From assembly GCA_019347875.1 (NCBI GenBank), contig JAHWKN010000003.1:1-45161 (forward strand): a DNA stretch of 45,161 bases, given 5' to 3'. The first letter of the stretch is position 1. Each line of letters starts with the position of its first letter. Position numbers and translations under genes: made by a program. Positions 17,515-24,293 of this stretch are shown here, piece after piece. Origin of the DNA: Candidatus Parcubacteria bacterium. GTDB taxonomy: Bacteria; Patescibacteriota; Saccharimonadia; UBA4664; JAHWKN01. The notes beneath the pieces are model-generated. The model was not told the origin of the DNA and did no database searches. It saw only the letters and a program-made list of their open reading frames with translations.

Positions 17515-17742
17515 TTAAACAAACTTAATGCTAAGTGCCACCACCAACGAGTAGATGGCGATAGCCTCGGCAAACGCCACCACCAAGATCAGGACCGTTT
17601 GCAGCTTGCCGGCGGCCTCCGGGTTGCGGCCGATGGCGTCCATGGCGCGTGCCCCCATCCAGCCAATGGCCAGCGCGGGAATGGTGCCGCCGATGGCGAT
17701 GGTCAGCCCGGCCATCAGGTTTTTCATTGCTTCTGCTTCCAC
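17515..17742 (-). CDS. atpE: ATP synthase F0 subunit c
   Basis: A 75-aa two-helix proteolipid. The polar loop is GRNPEA, and the ion-carrying Glu lies in helix 2 (VAFAEAIAIYSLVVAL). Helix 1 (IGGTIPALAIGWMG) lacks the Gln, and the residue after the Glu is Ala instead of Ser/Thr, so the Na+-binding signature is absent and proton coupling is likely. The GTG start at 17742 has GGAG 5 nt upstream; an ATG five codons later would also give a functional hairpin. Confidence 0.95.
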   Translation of the reverse strand: MEAEAMKNLMAGLTIAIGGTIPALAIGWMGARAMDAIGRNPEAAGKLQTVLILVVAFAEAIAIYSLVVALSIKFV

Positions 17743-17764
17743 TCAAACTCCTTTCGTTAGGTTA

Positions 17765-18571
17765 CTAAGTGTTACTGACAAGGGGATGTTTTGCCTTGGG
17801 TCCAAGCGAACCGAGCTGTCCGCCCGACTGATCGCCGGCGTGCTCCTCGCCGTGGCTGGACGAGGCGATTTCTAAGAATACCAGACTAAGCATGGTAAAC
17901 ACCAGCGCCTGGATCAAACCAACAAACAGCTCCAGCGCAAAGAAAGGCAGCGGACCGAGTAGCGGCACCAGGGCCGATATCACTATCAGCAGCACCTCGC
18001 CGGCAAAGATGTTGCCAAACAGCCGGAACGAAAACGAGATCATCTTCGAAAACTCCGAGATGATCTCCAGTAAACCGACAAAGCTCAGCACCGGGTTGCG
18101 GCTAAAGTATTTGCGTAAATGAGTCACAATCCCCAGCTCGCGCACAGCGTAAACCTGCGTCATGACCACCGAGATGATGGCCAGAGCCAGAGTGGTGTTC
18201 AGGTCGGCGTTGGCCCCGCGCAGCAGCGGCACCTCGCCCTCAGCCGTCGTAACCGTAATGGAGCCGACACCGGGCAGCAGCCCCAGCCAGTTGCTGATCA
18301 AAATAAAGATAAACAGCGTCATCAGCAGCGGGAAAAACCGCAGCGCCCGCCGGCGGTCGTGTGTCACCCCCTCGATCAGGTCGATGAGCAGCTCGCTGAG
18401 CGCCTCGATGCCCTGGGCCAGCCGGCTACTCGGGTTGTGTTTGACGCGGCGGGCGCCCAGCGCGAAGACGACGGCGATCAGCACGCTGCCGATGACGCCG
18501 GCCAGCAGCGAGTTGTTGACCGGCCAGGAGCCGATGTGAAACAGTGTTTCGGCTTTGAGGGAGATATGCAC
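17765..18571 (-). CDS. atpB: ATP synthase F0 subunit a
   Basis: A 268-aa membrane subunit with about five or six helices. The essential Arg is in SFSFRLFGNIFAGEVLL, and the last helices (FVGLIQALVFTMLSLVFLEIA) carry the Gln/Glu residues of the exit half-channel. It forms the proton path next to the c ring. The start is GTG (GTG CAT ATC). A hydrophilic 30-residue tail (SSSHGEEHAGDQSGGQLG...) ends the protein. atpE follows after 22 bp. Confidence 0.96.
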   Translation of the reverse strand: MHISLKAETLFHIGSWPVNNSLLAGVIGSVLIAVVFALGARRVKHNPSSRLAQGIEALSELLIDLIEGVTHDRRRALRFFPLLMTLFIFILISNWLGLLPGVGSITVTTAEGEVPLLRGANADLNTTLALAIISVVMTQVYAVRELGIVTHLRKYFSRNPVLSFVGLLEIISEFSKMISFSFRLFGNIFAGEVLLIVISALVPLLGPLPFFALELFVGLIQALVFTMLSLVFLEIASSSHGEEHAGDQSGGQLGSLGPKAKHPLVSNT

Positions 18572-18691
18572 TAGCAGGCGCCCCGCGGTGATCCGGGGAT
18601 GCAGCGTCTAGTCTCTAATTTCGAATGGCTGATATTCAACGGTTTGCGATCTTGCCAATTAGTTGATGATTGATACTGGAGAACTGCGTCG

Positions 18692-18937
18692 TCATTGGTC
18701 CTGGCGGTTAACCCGCCGGATCATGCGGGCGATCATCGTGATCGAGGCGGTCAAAGCCAGTGCGATGCCGATGAACGTAAACAGGGGAGTGGTGCCGTTG
18801 GCCTTGTCGAGCTTAATACCCCCCAGCATCAAAACCAGCAGGGGCAGCGCCAGCTTCAGACCGATCTCGCCGGATATCGCCCAGACACTCAGGTTCTTGA
18901 CCGGACCGCTCGGCTGGTCGTCGGTTTTGGCCGCCAT
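18692..18937 (-). CDS. AtpI/AtpZ-like F0F1 assembly protein
   Basis: An 81-aa protein with two membrane helices (IGLKLALPLLVLMLGGIKLD and LFTFIGIALALTASITMIARMI), the usual make-up of AtpI/AtpZ proteins encoded in front of atpB, which help c-ring assembly or cation supply. The ORF track begins 17 codons upstream; the ATG at 18937 has GGAG 6 nt before it. It opens the ATP synthase operon, 120 bp before atpB. Confidence 0.82.
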   Translation of the reverse strand: MAAKTDDQPSGPVKNLSVWAISGEIGLKLALPLLVLMLGGIKLDKANGTTPLFTFIGIALALTASITMIARMIRRVNRQDQ

Positions 18938-19014
18938 GTTGCACTCCCGTTGCTGAAGTATTGTACGGGTTTGGCCTATCTGGCGCAACCGGGCGGCTGG
19001 CCAAGATTAGGCGA

Positions 19015-19494
19015 TTAACGCGGAGCCGAGGTGCCGACGCTGCCCTGCAGCGCGTAAGCCGGCTGGCCGGGCTGGGCCACGGTGGCGGCAGCGGCCTTTT
19101 GCAGCTGGCCGGGCGCCGGCTGAAAGCTGGCGGAGGTGGCGGTATCCTGAAAACCGCGGTAGAGGTTGCTGGCGGCAGCGGCCCGGCGGGCCCGCGGGGC
19201 CAGCTGAGGGTCGGCGGCGGCCTCCAGCGGCACGCTTAGCGTGACCGTGCTGGGTACGTGCGTTACTAGCTCCGGTTTAGGCACCAGGTAGCCGGCCGCC
19301 CAGACGGTAGCAACAAACAGCAGCGCGGCGAACGCCAGTTCGGCGAAAGTAAACCCGAAGAGCGACGGTTTGTGGCGGCTATAGGCGGAGGCCGCTGGCA
19401 GCTCCAACGCCGGTGTTAAAGTCTCGCCAAAATCAATGGCCTCTTGGTTTTCGGAATGGAATGTTTTGGTTTTATTCACGCTTAAGCCCACCAA
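19015..19494 (-). CDS. Single-pass membrane protein of unknown function
   Basis: A protein of up to 159 aa with a hydrophilic N terminus, one membrane helix (about 49-72, FAELAFAALLFVATVWAAGYLV) and an Ala/Pro/Gln-rich outer part. No known domain is recognised. It lies just upstream of the AtpI-like gene on the same strand (77 bp). The start is unclear: TTG at 19494, GTG at 19491 or GTG at 19479. A TATAAG hexamer at 19510-19515 (minus) could be its -10. It may be transcribed with the ATP synthase genes, but the gap is enough for a separate promoter. Confidence 0.6.
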   Translation of the reverse strand: MVGLSVNKTKTFHSENQEAIDFGETLTPALELPAASAYSRHKPSLFGFTFAELAFAALLFVATVWAAGYLVPKPELVTHVPSTVTLSVPLEAAADPQLAPRARRAAAASNLYRGFQDTATSASFQPAPGQLQKAAAATVAQPGQPAYALQGSVGTSAPR

Positions 19495-19558
19495 TTAAAT
19501 TGATGCTTACTTATAGCACGAACAACCCGTTATAGCAATGTACGCTTTTCTAACTAAG

Positions 19559-19600
19559 CGAAAGGCCCGCAGCGCCGTCTCGGCCGGCCGCGGGCTTTCG
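19559..19600 (-). terminator. Hairpin terminator after the LysM protein gene
   Basis: Read on the minus strand, GAAAGCCCGC and GCGGGCCTTTC pair with one bulged base around a GC-rich loop just after the gene at 19617. The T tract is short. Confidence 0.55.
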
Positions 19601-19616
19601 ATGCTATGCGGCGGGG

Positions 19617-20222
19617 TTAGCCGCAGGTGTTGGGCCAGGGGCTGCAGCCGCGCTGGGCGTACAACAGCGCCGCCCGCTGATCCTGCTCGGCGGGGGAGGC
19701 GTTCGAGGGCAAACCGCTGCCGCCGACGCTGCGCCAGGTCTGCAGATCAAACTGGTAGGCGCCGTAGTAACCGTTACCGGTGTTGGTGGCGTAGTTACCG
19801 CCTGACTCCAGCTGGCGGATGCGGGCAAACAGTCCGCCGCTGCCGGCCGCGTAGTTGGCCGGCGTGCTCGAACGGCGGGTTACCGCTACCGGCGCGCTGT
19901 AGGCGGGCGCGGCCGCTACCGGCGCCGGTTCGGGCGGCAGGGGACGGTCTTCGGTCGGGCCTTCCGGCACAATCAAAGACGACCCCGCATGAATCACATC
20001 GGGATCGGTTAACTCTTTATTGACGTTCCACAGCGGCCGCCACGACTCCAGCTCGTACTGCTCGGCGATCAGCGTCAGGCTCTCGCCGGGCTTGACCTCG
20101 TGGCGTTTTTCTTGTTTTTCAGCTTGTTTTTCGGCCGGCTCAGCCGGTTCGGCGGCGAACGCCGGAGCGCCCACCAGTACCGCGGCGGCAACTAAAACCA
20201 ATGTTAATACTTGTTTACGCAT
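19617..20222 (-). CDS. Secreted LysM + transglycosylase-like (Rpf-type) protein
   Basis: A 201-aa exported protein. A signal peptide (MRKQVLTLVLVAAAVLVGAPAFA, cut near residue 23) is followed by an AEPAEPAEKQAEKQ spacer, a LysM domain (about 41-88, HEVKPGESLTLIAEQYELESW to GSSLIVP), a Pro/Ala spacer and a C-terminal transglycosylase-like domain (about 128-201). The catalytic Glu is in IRQLESGGNYATNTGNGYYGAYQFD, as in resuscitation-promoting factors, and the end with two Cys (RGCSPWPNTCG) is typical of that family. It should bind and cleave peptidoglycan outside the cell. GAGGAG lies just before the ATG. Confidence 0.9.
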   Translation of the reverse strand: MRKQVLTLVLVAAAVLVGAPAFAAEPAEPAEKQAEKQEKRHEVKPGESLTLIAEQYELESWRPLWNVNKELTDPDVIHAGSSLIVPEGPTEDRPLPPEPAPVAAAPAYSAPVAVTRRSSTPANYAAGSGGLFARIRQLESGGNYATNTGNGYYGAYQFDLQTWRSVGGSGLPSNASPAEQDQRAALLYAQRGCSPWPNTCG

Positions 20223-20427
20223 TGAACTCCTCTTATTAATAGGCGGCTGTCGGGAGCTCCCCCTTTGGATCTACCCACAACACACAAGGTGTAAGGTTAC
20301 TAAACCACCCACGCCGATGCAATGCATGTAACCACCAAGAAACACCACCTTTATGGCAGCTCGTTTTGTTAATTTTGTTATTTTGAGCGATAATGTTGGC
20401 GTAAAAAATACCGGACGAAAGTTCCGT

Positions 20428-20433
20428 TATAAT
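20428..20433 (+). promoter_or_regulatory. -10 element of the Nudix gene
   Basis: TATAAT lies 13 nt before the ATG at 20447 and only 1 nt before the TTG used by the ORF track, so the ATG is the likelier start. Confidence 0.6.
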
Positions 20434-20446
20434 TTTGAAAAGCAGG

Positions 20447-20998
20447 ATGGAATTAACGCGAAGGAACAGTTACTTGGACAACGCTGAAAAAGAAGAGCTG
20501 CTAGACCTAGTCGATAGCCAAGATCAGGTAATTGGAACGATAACCAGGAGTAAGTTTCAGGCAGTCATCGCTAATCCGCCGGGATATATTCGAGCATCCG
20601 AAGCTTTCATTATGAACCGGCAGGGACAGCTTTGGGTACCTCGCCGAACCGCCGATAAAACCATCGCCCCTAACGGCCTGGATTTTAGCTGCGCCGAACA
20701 CGTCCAGTCGGGAGAAACGTATCTGGAGGCGATGATGCGCGGATTCGCCGAAGAGCTGAATATGCTGATTCAAGCTGAGGACCTTGAGCTTAAACAGATA
20801 CTTAAACCAGAACCAAAGCAACCGATGTTTCGGGCCATATATGTCCACCGATCTGATAACGTCCCAAGTTACAACCCCGAGGATTTTACAGAGTATAGGT
20901 GGCTTCACCCTCAAGAGGCGGTCGAGCTGATCAAGGCCGGCGAGGCAGCCAAGCCAAACCTCGCCCCTGCTATTGAAGAGGTATTTCTGAATCTATAA
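20447..20998 (+). CDS. Nudix hydrolase, isopentenyl-diphosphate isomerase-like, with altered Nudix box
   Basis: A 183-aa Nudix-fold protein with the LVDSQDQVIG start and the order of strands seen in type I isopentenyl-diphosphate isomerase and YfcD-like hydrolases. The Nudix box reads EHVQSGETYLEAMMRGFAEELN: the first Gly is Glu and the RE pair is RG, while the two catalytic Glu (EEL) remain. This could lower or change metal-dependent activity. A substrate cannot be named; a true isomerase would need active-site Cys and Glu residues, and a Cys is present just before the box (DFSCAEH). The start is the ATG after TATAAT. Confidence 0.75.
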   Translation: MELTRRNSYLDNAEKEELLDLVDSQDQVIGTITRSKFQAVIANPPGYIRASEAFIMNRQGQLWVPRRTADKTIAPNGLDFSCAEHVQSGETYLEAMMRGFAEELNMLIQAEDLELKQILKPEPKQPMFRAIYVHRSDNVPSYNPEDFTEYRWLHPQEAVELIKAGEAAKPNLAPAIEEVFLNL

Positions 20999-21078
20999 GA
21001 ATACGCGGGAAACGCCGTGCGGTCATCTGATTAGTAGTATACTGAGCCTACACTTTGACAAAGGTAGGTGAATGAGCT

Positions 21079-21825
21079 TTGCTGATCACTCCCGAAGAGC
21101 TGCTTAAGGCCGTCCATGTGTTCGATCTGAGGCCGGCCGAGCCCCCTCCCGACGTTCCTAGCATTGCGGCCGCCGACCCATCCATTACGCCCCCTGAGCT
21201 GGCGAAAGTAATGCTGTCGCTGTGGCGCTGCTTCTGCGACCCGCTGCGTGGCTTTTTATACATTAGCGTGCCGATCACATCGGGGCGCCGCGAAGTCCGG
21301 CTGCTAAACCGGCTGAACTGCACCCGCACTGAACTGCGAACGCGGCACAAAAGGTACCGCTACGAGCTGATTATTCGGCCGAACGAAGCGGATGCCAAAC
21401 GGTTTGGCCGCAGCATTAAGCCCCTGTTGCGGGCCTGGCCGGCGATAAACCCAGCCGCTATCAGCGTCGCCGACTGGGGGCAAGAAGACTACATGGACCT
21501 TTGGCTGCCGGCGATTGTGTGCTACGTCACCGCCATGGTCGTGACTCCGGGATGGGCGTTTAGCGGCGGCAGCCGCTTGGAGGTCAATCTGGCTCTTCAG
21601 CTTGGCGCGCCCATATTCGACCACCTGGCACGCCTGCTATCGGTGAAAGACCTGGAGCTGCAAGACGCGTGGGCGCGGCAGACGCTGCGGCGGGAAGGGT
21701 GGAGCAACGCTCAAATCGACGACTACTTGCCGCCGATAACGTTCCAACAGCGCCCCTTTGTCAGCTTGATGGAGCGCCCCGAAGCCGGCTGGCCGTACCA
21801 TCCAGATCCCGCTGCATTCGTTTGA
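21079..21825 (+). CDS. Unknown protein, possibly nucleoside deoxyribosyltransferase-like
   Basis: A 248-aa soluble protein with no sure family. Two stretches recall the nucleoside 2'-deoxyribosyltransferase/DUF4406 fold: GFLYISVPITSGRREV (like the first strand and loop, ysGPIt) and VVTPGWAFSGGSRLEVNLALQLGAPIFD (like gWe.S.Ga..E...A...g.pi, with the Glu that acts as nucleophile in that family). A long insert, including an Arg/Lys-rich part, lies between them. The start is TTG at 21079 with a GGTAGGTG Shine-Dalgarno-like site upstream; a TATACT at 21038-21043 may be the -10. It follows the Nudix gene, which would suit a nucleotide-related role, but this is inference. Confidence 0.6.
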   Translation: MLITPEELLKAVHVFDLRPAEPPPDVPSIAAADPSITPPELAKVMLSLWRCFCDPLRGFLYISVPITSGRREVRLLNRLNCTRTELRTRHKRYRYELIIRPNEADAKRFGRSIKPLLRAWPAINPAAISVADWGQEDYMDLWLPAIVCYVTAMVVTPGWAFSGGSRLEVNLALQLGAPIFDHLARLLSVKDLELQDAWARQTLRREGWSNAQIDDYLPPITFQQRPFVSLMERPEAGWPYHPDPAAFV

Positions 21826-21906
21826 CCACGCGCCTCTTTGCTGAGCACCTGCCAGCAAGGAGGCGCTCAGTTTTTTGATATAAAGCATACGAGCAAGCTC
21901 GTGAGT

Positions 21907-21912
21907 TATAAT
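21907..21912 (+). promoter_or_regulatory. -10 element of cca, near-leaderless
   Basis: A consensus TATAAT lies 8 nt before the ATG at 21921, so transcription should begin at or beside the start codon. Confidence 0.6.
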
Positions 21913-21920
21913 CTGTTCCA

Positions 21921-23528
21921 ATGAACGAACGTGATGCGTCCGAACCAAAAAGCGGCGTTGCGGCTACCGATTACGAGGCGCTACATGCCGAGGCGCTGGC
22001 GCTAAACCACCAGACGTTTCTGGCGCGCGCTGAAACCGAGCCCAGTCACGAGTTTGCCGAAGACCTGCGATTTGCCGCTGAGGTGGCGTCACAAATAAGC
22101 GACAGCGGCGGCCTGGCGTTGGTAGTGGGCGGTTACGCGCGCGATGAAGCCATGGCGCGCGAAACCGGCCGGCCCCAAACCTCGAAAGACATCGACATGG
22201 AGGTCTACGGCCTCGAGTTTGAGGTTCTGGCCGCCAAGCTGCGAGACTTGGGGCAACTCGATCTGGTCGGGGCCAGTTTCGGTATCGCCAAGCTCAAAAA
22301 CCCGGCCACCGGCAGCGTGATGGACTTTTCGATTCCCCGCACCGATTCTAAGGTCGGAGCTGGTCATAAGGGCTTCCAGGTGAGCGGCGACCCGACTATG
22401 AGCATACGGGAGGCGGCCAGGCGGCGCGACCTGACCATAAACGCCTTAGCGCTCAACCCCTTAACCGGCGAAATGATCGATGAGTACGGCGGGCTGCAAG
22501 ACATTAAAGACGGCGTGTTGCGGGCAACCGACCCGGAGCTGTTCGGCGACGACCCGTTGAGGGCGCTGCGCGTCGTGCAGTTTGCCGGACGCTTTAACTT
22601 TGCGGTTGAACCGTCAACCGCCGAACTGTGCCGCGGCCTGGATCTGTCCGAACTGTCGCGCGAGCGGATCGGCGAAGAGTGGCTTAAGCTGATAACCAAG
22701 TCCGAACGGCCCAGCGTTGGCCTGGAGGTGGCCAAGAATTTGGGGATATTAGACAAGCTTCACCCCGAGCTGGCCGGACTGGACCAAATTGAACAAGAAC
22801 CGGAGTGGCACCCCGAGGGCAACGTCTGGAACCACACCAAAAACGCCGCCGATGCCGCCGCCCGCGTGGTGCGGGAGGAGGGCCTGGAAGGCGACGAGGC
22901 TTTGGTGGTGCTGTTTGGCGCCCTTTGTCACGATTTAGGGAAAGCAACCACCACCGAGCTGCGGGAAAAGAGGGGAGTCATGCGCATCACGGCCCACGGC
23001 CACGAAGCGGCCGGCGTCGAGCCTACCAAACAGTTTTTAGAGGGCATCAAGCTTGGCCGCGATGTCATCAACAAGGTCTTGCCGATTGTGCGCGAACACC
23101 TCTACCACGTGCACAACCCCGAACCCAGTGACAAGCAGCTGCAAAAGTTCGCCCAGCGGCTGCAACCGGCCAACATCCGCCTGTGGGACTTGGTTTCCCG
23201 CTGCGACTCGAACGGCCGGGGAGGCGAGTTCGTGCCGCAAACCGCGTCTTACAAACTGTACGAACGTTCACTCGAGCTAAAAGTGGCCGAACGCCCGGCC
23301 GCTCCAATCGTCAACGGGCGCGACTTGATTGCCGAGCTAGACATGGCCCCGGGCAGAGAGTTTACGCCGATTCTAAACTACCTTTACGACGCGCAGCTAG
23401 GCGGAGAGTTCACTACCGCCGAAGAGGGGATCGCCTACTACCGGCAACATAAGGAATCAATTGACAGCTTCGTGCAGGAACAGCTTGATCAAACATCCAA
23501 ACCAAAAGGCAAAACCAGGCGCCGGTAA
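21921..23528 (+). CDS. cca: tRNA nucleotidyltransferase (CCA-adding) / poly(A) polymerase family with HD domain
   Basis: A 535-aa class II nucleotidyltransferase fused to an HD domain. The head has VVGGYARDEAM (GGxxRD-type), the metal pair in KDIDMEVYG, the RRRDLTINALALN motif and DDPLRALRVVQFAGRF of the neck. The HD domain (about 290-420) has NVWNHTKNAADAA, LCHDLGK and HGHEAAG, supplying the His/Asp metal ligands. It should add or repair the 3' CCA of tRNAs, with the HD part giving phosphatase or phosphodiesterase activity. The tRNA-Glu gene in this window already encodes CCA, so repair is its likely role for that tRNA. The tail is Lys/Arg-rich. Confidence 0.9.
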   Translation: MNERDASEPKSGVAATDYEALHAEALALNHQTFLARAETEPSHEFAEDLRFAAEVASQISDSGGLALVVGGYARDEAMARETGRPQTSKDIDMEVYGLEFEVLAAKLRDLGQLDLVGASFGIAKLKNPATGSVMDFSIPRTDSKVGAGHKGFQVSGDPTMSIREAARRRDLTINALALNPLTGEMIDEYGGLQDIKDGVLRATDPELFGDDPLRALRVVQFAGRFNFAVEPSTAELCRGLDLSELSRERIGEEWLKLITKSERPSVGLEVAKNLGILDKLHPELAGLDQIEQEPEWHPEGNVWNHTKNAADAAARVVREEGLEGDEALVVLFGALCHDLGKATTTELREKRGVMRITAHGHEAAGVEPTKQFLEGIKLGRDVINKVLPIVREHLYHVHNPEPSDKQLQKFAQRLQPANIRLWDLVSRCDSNGRGGEFVPQTASYKLYERSLELKVAERPAAPIVNGRDLIAELDMAPGREFTPILNYLYDAQLGGEFTTAEEGIAYYRQHKESIDSFVQEQLDQTSKPKGKTRRR

Positions 23529-23587
23529 AGTAAAGACGCCCCTTGGGGCGCCCTCACTTGCTGAAGCGAAGAGCCGGCCGGGGCGTT

Positions 23588-24064
23588 CTATGGGTGTACC
23601 GCGGGACGCTGTGTCATCTGTCCTCTGTCCCAGCCTAAATCGTAAAAGCGCTTGAACTTAATGGCAGGCTCATACGCCCGTTGCCCGGGCTTTATACCGG
23701 GGCAGTGCCGGGAGTTGCTCATGCCATATTGCCAGACATTTAGGGCCGTTCTAAACTCGCTCTCAGCCGCCATCAAAGGACAGGCTTGCAGGTGATCCCC
23801 GTTGATACCGCACCAGGGGCAGGGAAGAACAGACCAAATCCGTTCCAGCTGCTCCGAGCCGAGAGCAGCTAACTCTGCAAAAAGCCGATCATCCGGGAGA
23901 AGCGGCAAGGCAGGCCTCCCTACAATCTCGCAGATAAGGGCAGCGTTCTCTGCCGCCCCCTGAATGACGTCACCTGGCCATAGATCCACTCTAAGGCCGA
24001 GGATATCGATCAGATCCAAGATCCGAGCGTCGCTGGTTACATCAAGATTTGGAGTAATTTGCAT
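23588..24064 (-). CDS. Hypothetical protein with a Cys-rich motif
   Basis: A 158-aa protein of unknown family. A helical N-terminal half (ILDLIDILGLRVDLWPGDV...) is followed by LPCPWCGINGDHLQACP, a CxxC plus downstream Cys/His that may bind zinc, then RTALNVWQYGMSNSRHCPG. A strong purine Shine-Dalgarno site (GAGGAAGG) precedes the ATG at 24064. It is convergent with cca and lies next to the AT-rich KAP region, although its own base composition is closer to the host. The function is not predictable. Confidence 0.65.
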   Translation of the reverse strand: MQITPNLDVTSDARILDLIDILGLRVDLWPGDVIQGAAENAALICEIVGRPALPLLPDDRLFAELAALGSEQLERIWSVLPCPWCGINGDHLQACPLMAAESEFRTALNVWQYGMSNSRHCPGIKPGQRAYEPAIKFKRFYDLGWDRGQMTQRPAVHP

Positions 24065-24293
24065 AACCTTCCTCTCTCGAGGGCCGAGTAATCGGTACTA
24101 GGCGTCAAAGAGCTCAAGAGATCTTCTCCTGAATTGTGTAAAATTAAACCACTAAGGTAGCTGGCGGTCAAACACGCGATACCAGGTAAGAGTAGAGGCG
24201 CCCGATGGAGAGTCATACTTACGCCTATATCAGAGTTACCAATTACAGATGAAGTAAGAGAATATTTGCATACATCCTATCCTAAAAGTACGC

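Noticed and set aside
23533-23552. GC palindrome after cca (ACGCCCCTTGGGGCGC) as a terminator
   Set aside because: The loop would be only about 2-4 nt and no T tract follows.
24065-24293. Duplicate of the tRNA-Glu 3' end (att site) at the far side of the AT-rich island
   Set aside because: Reading the region by eye gave no convincing match to the tRNA 3' sequence; a computed alignment could still find a short one.
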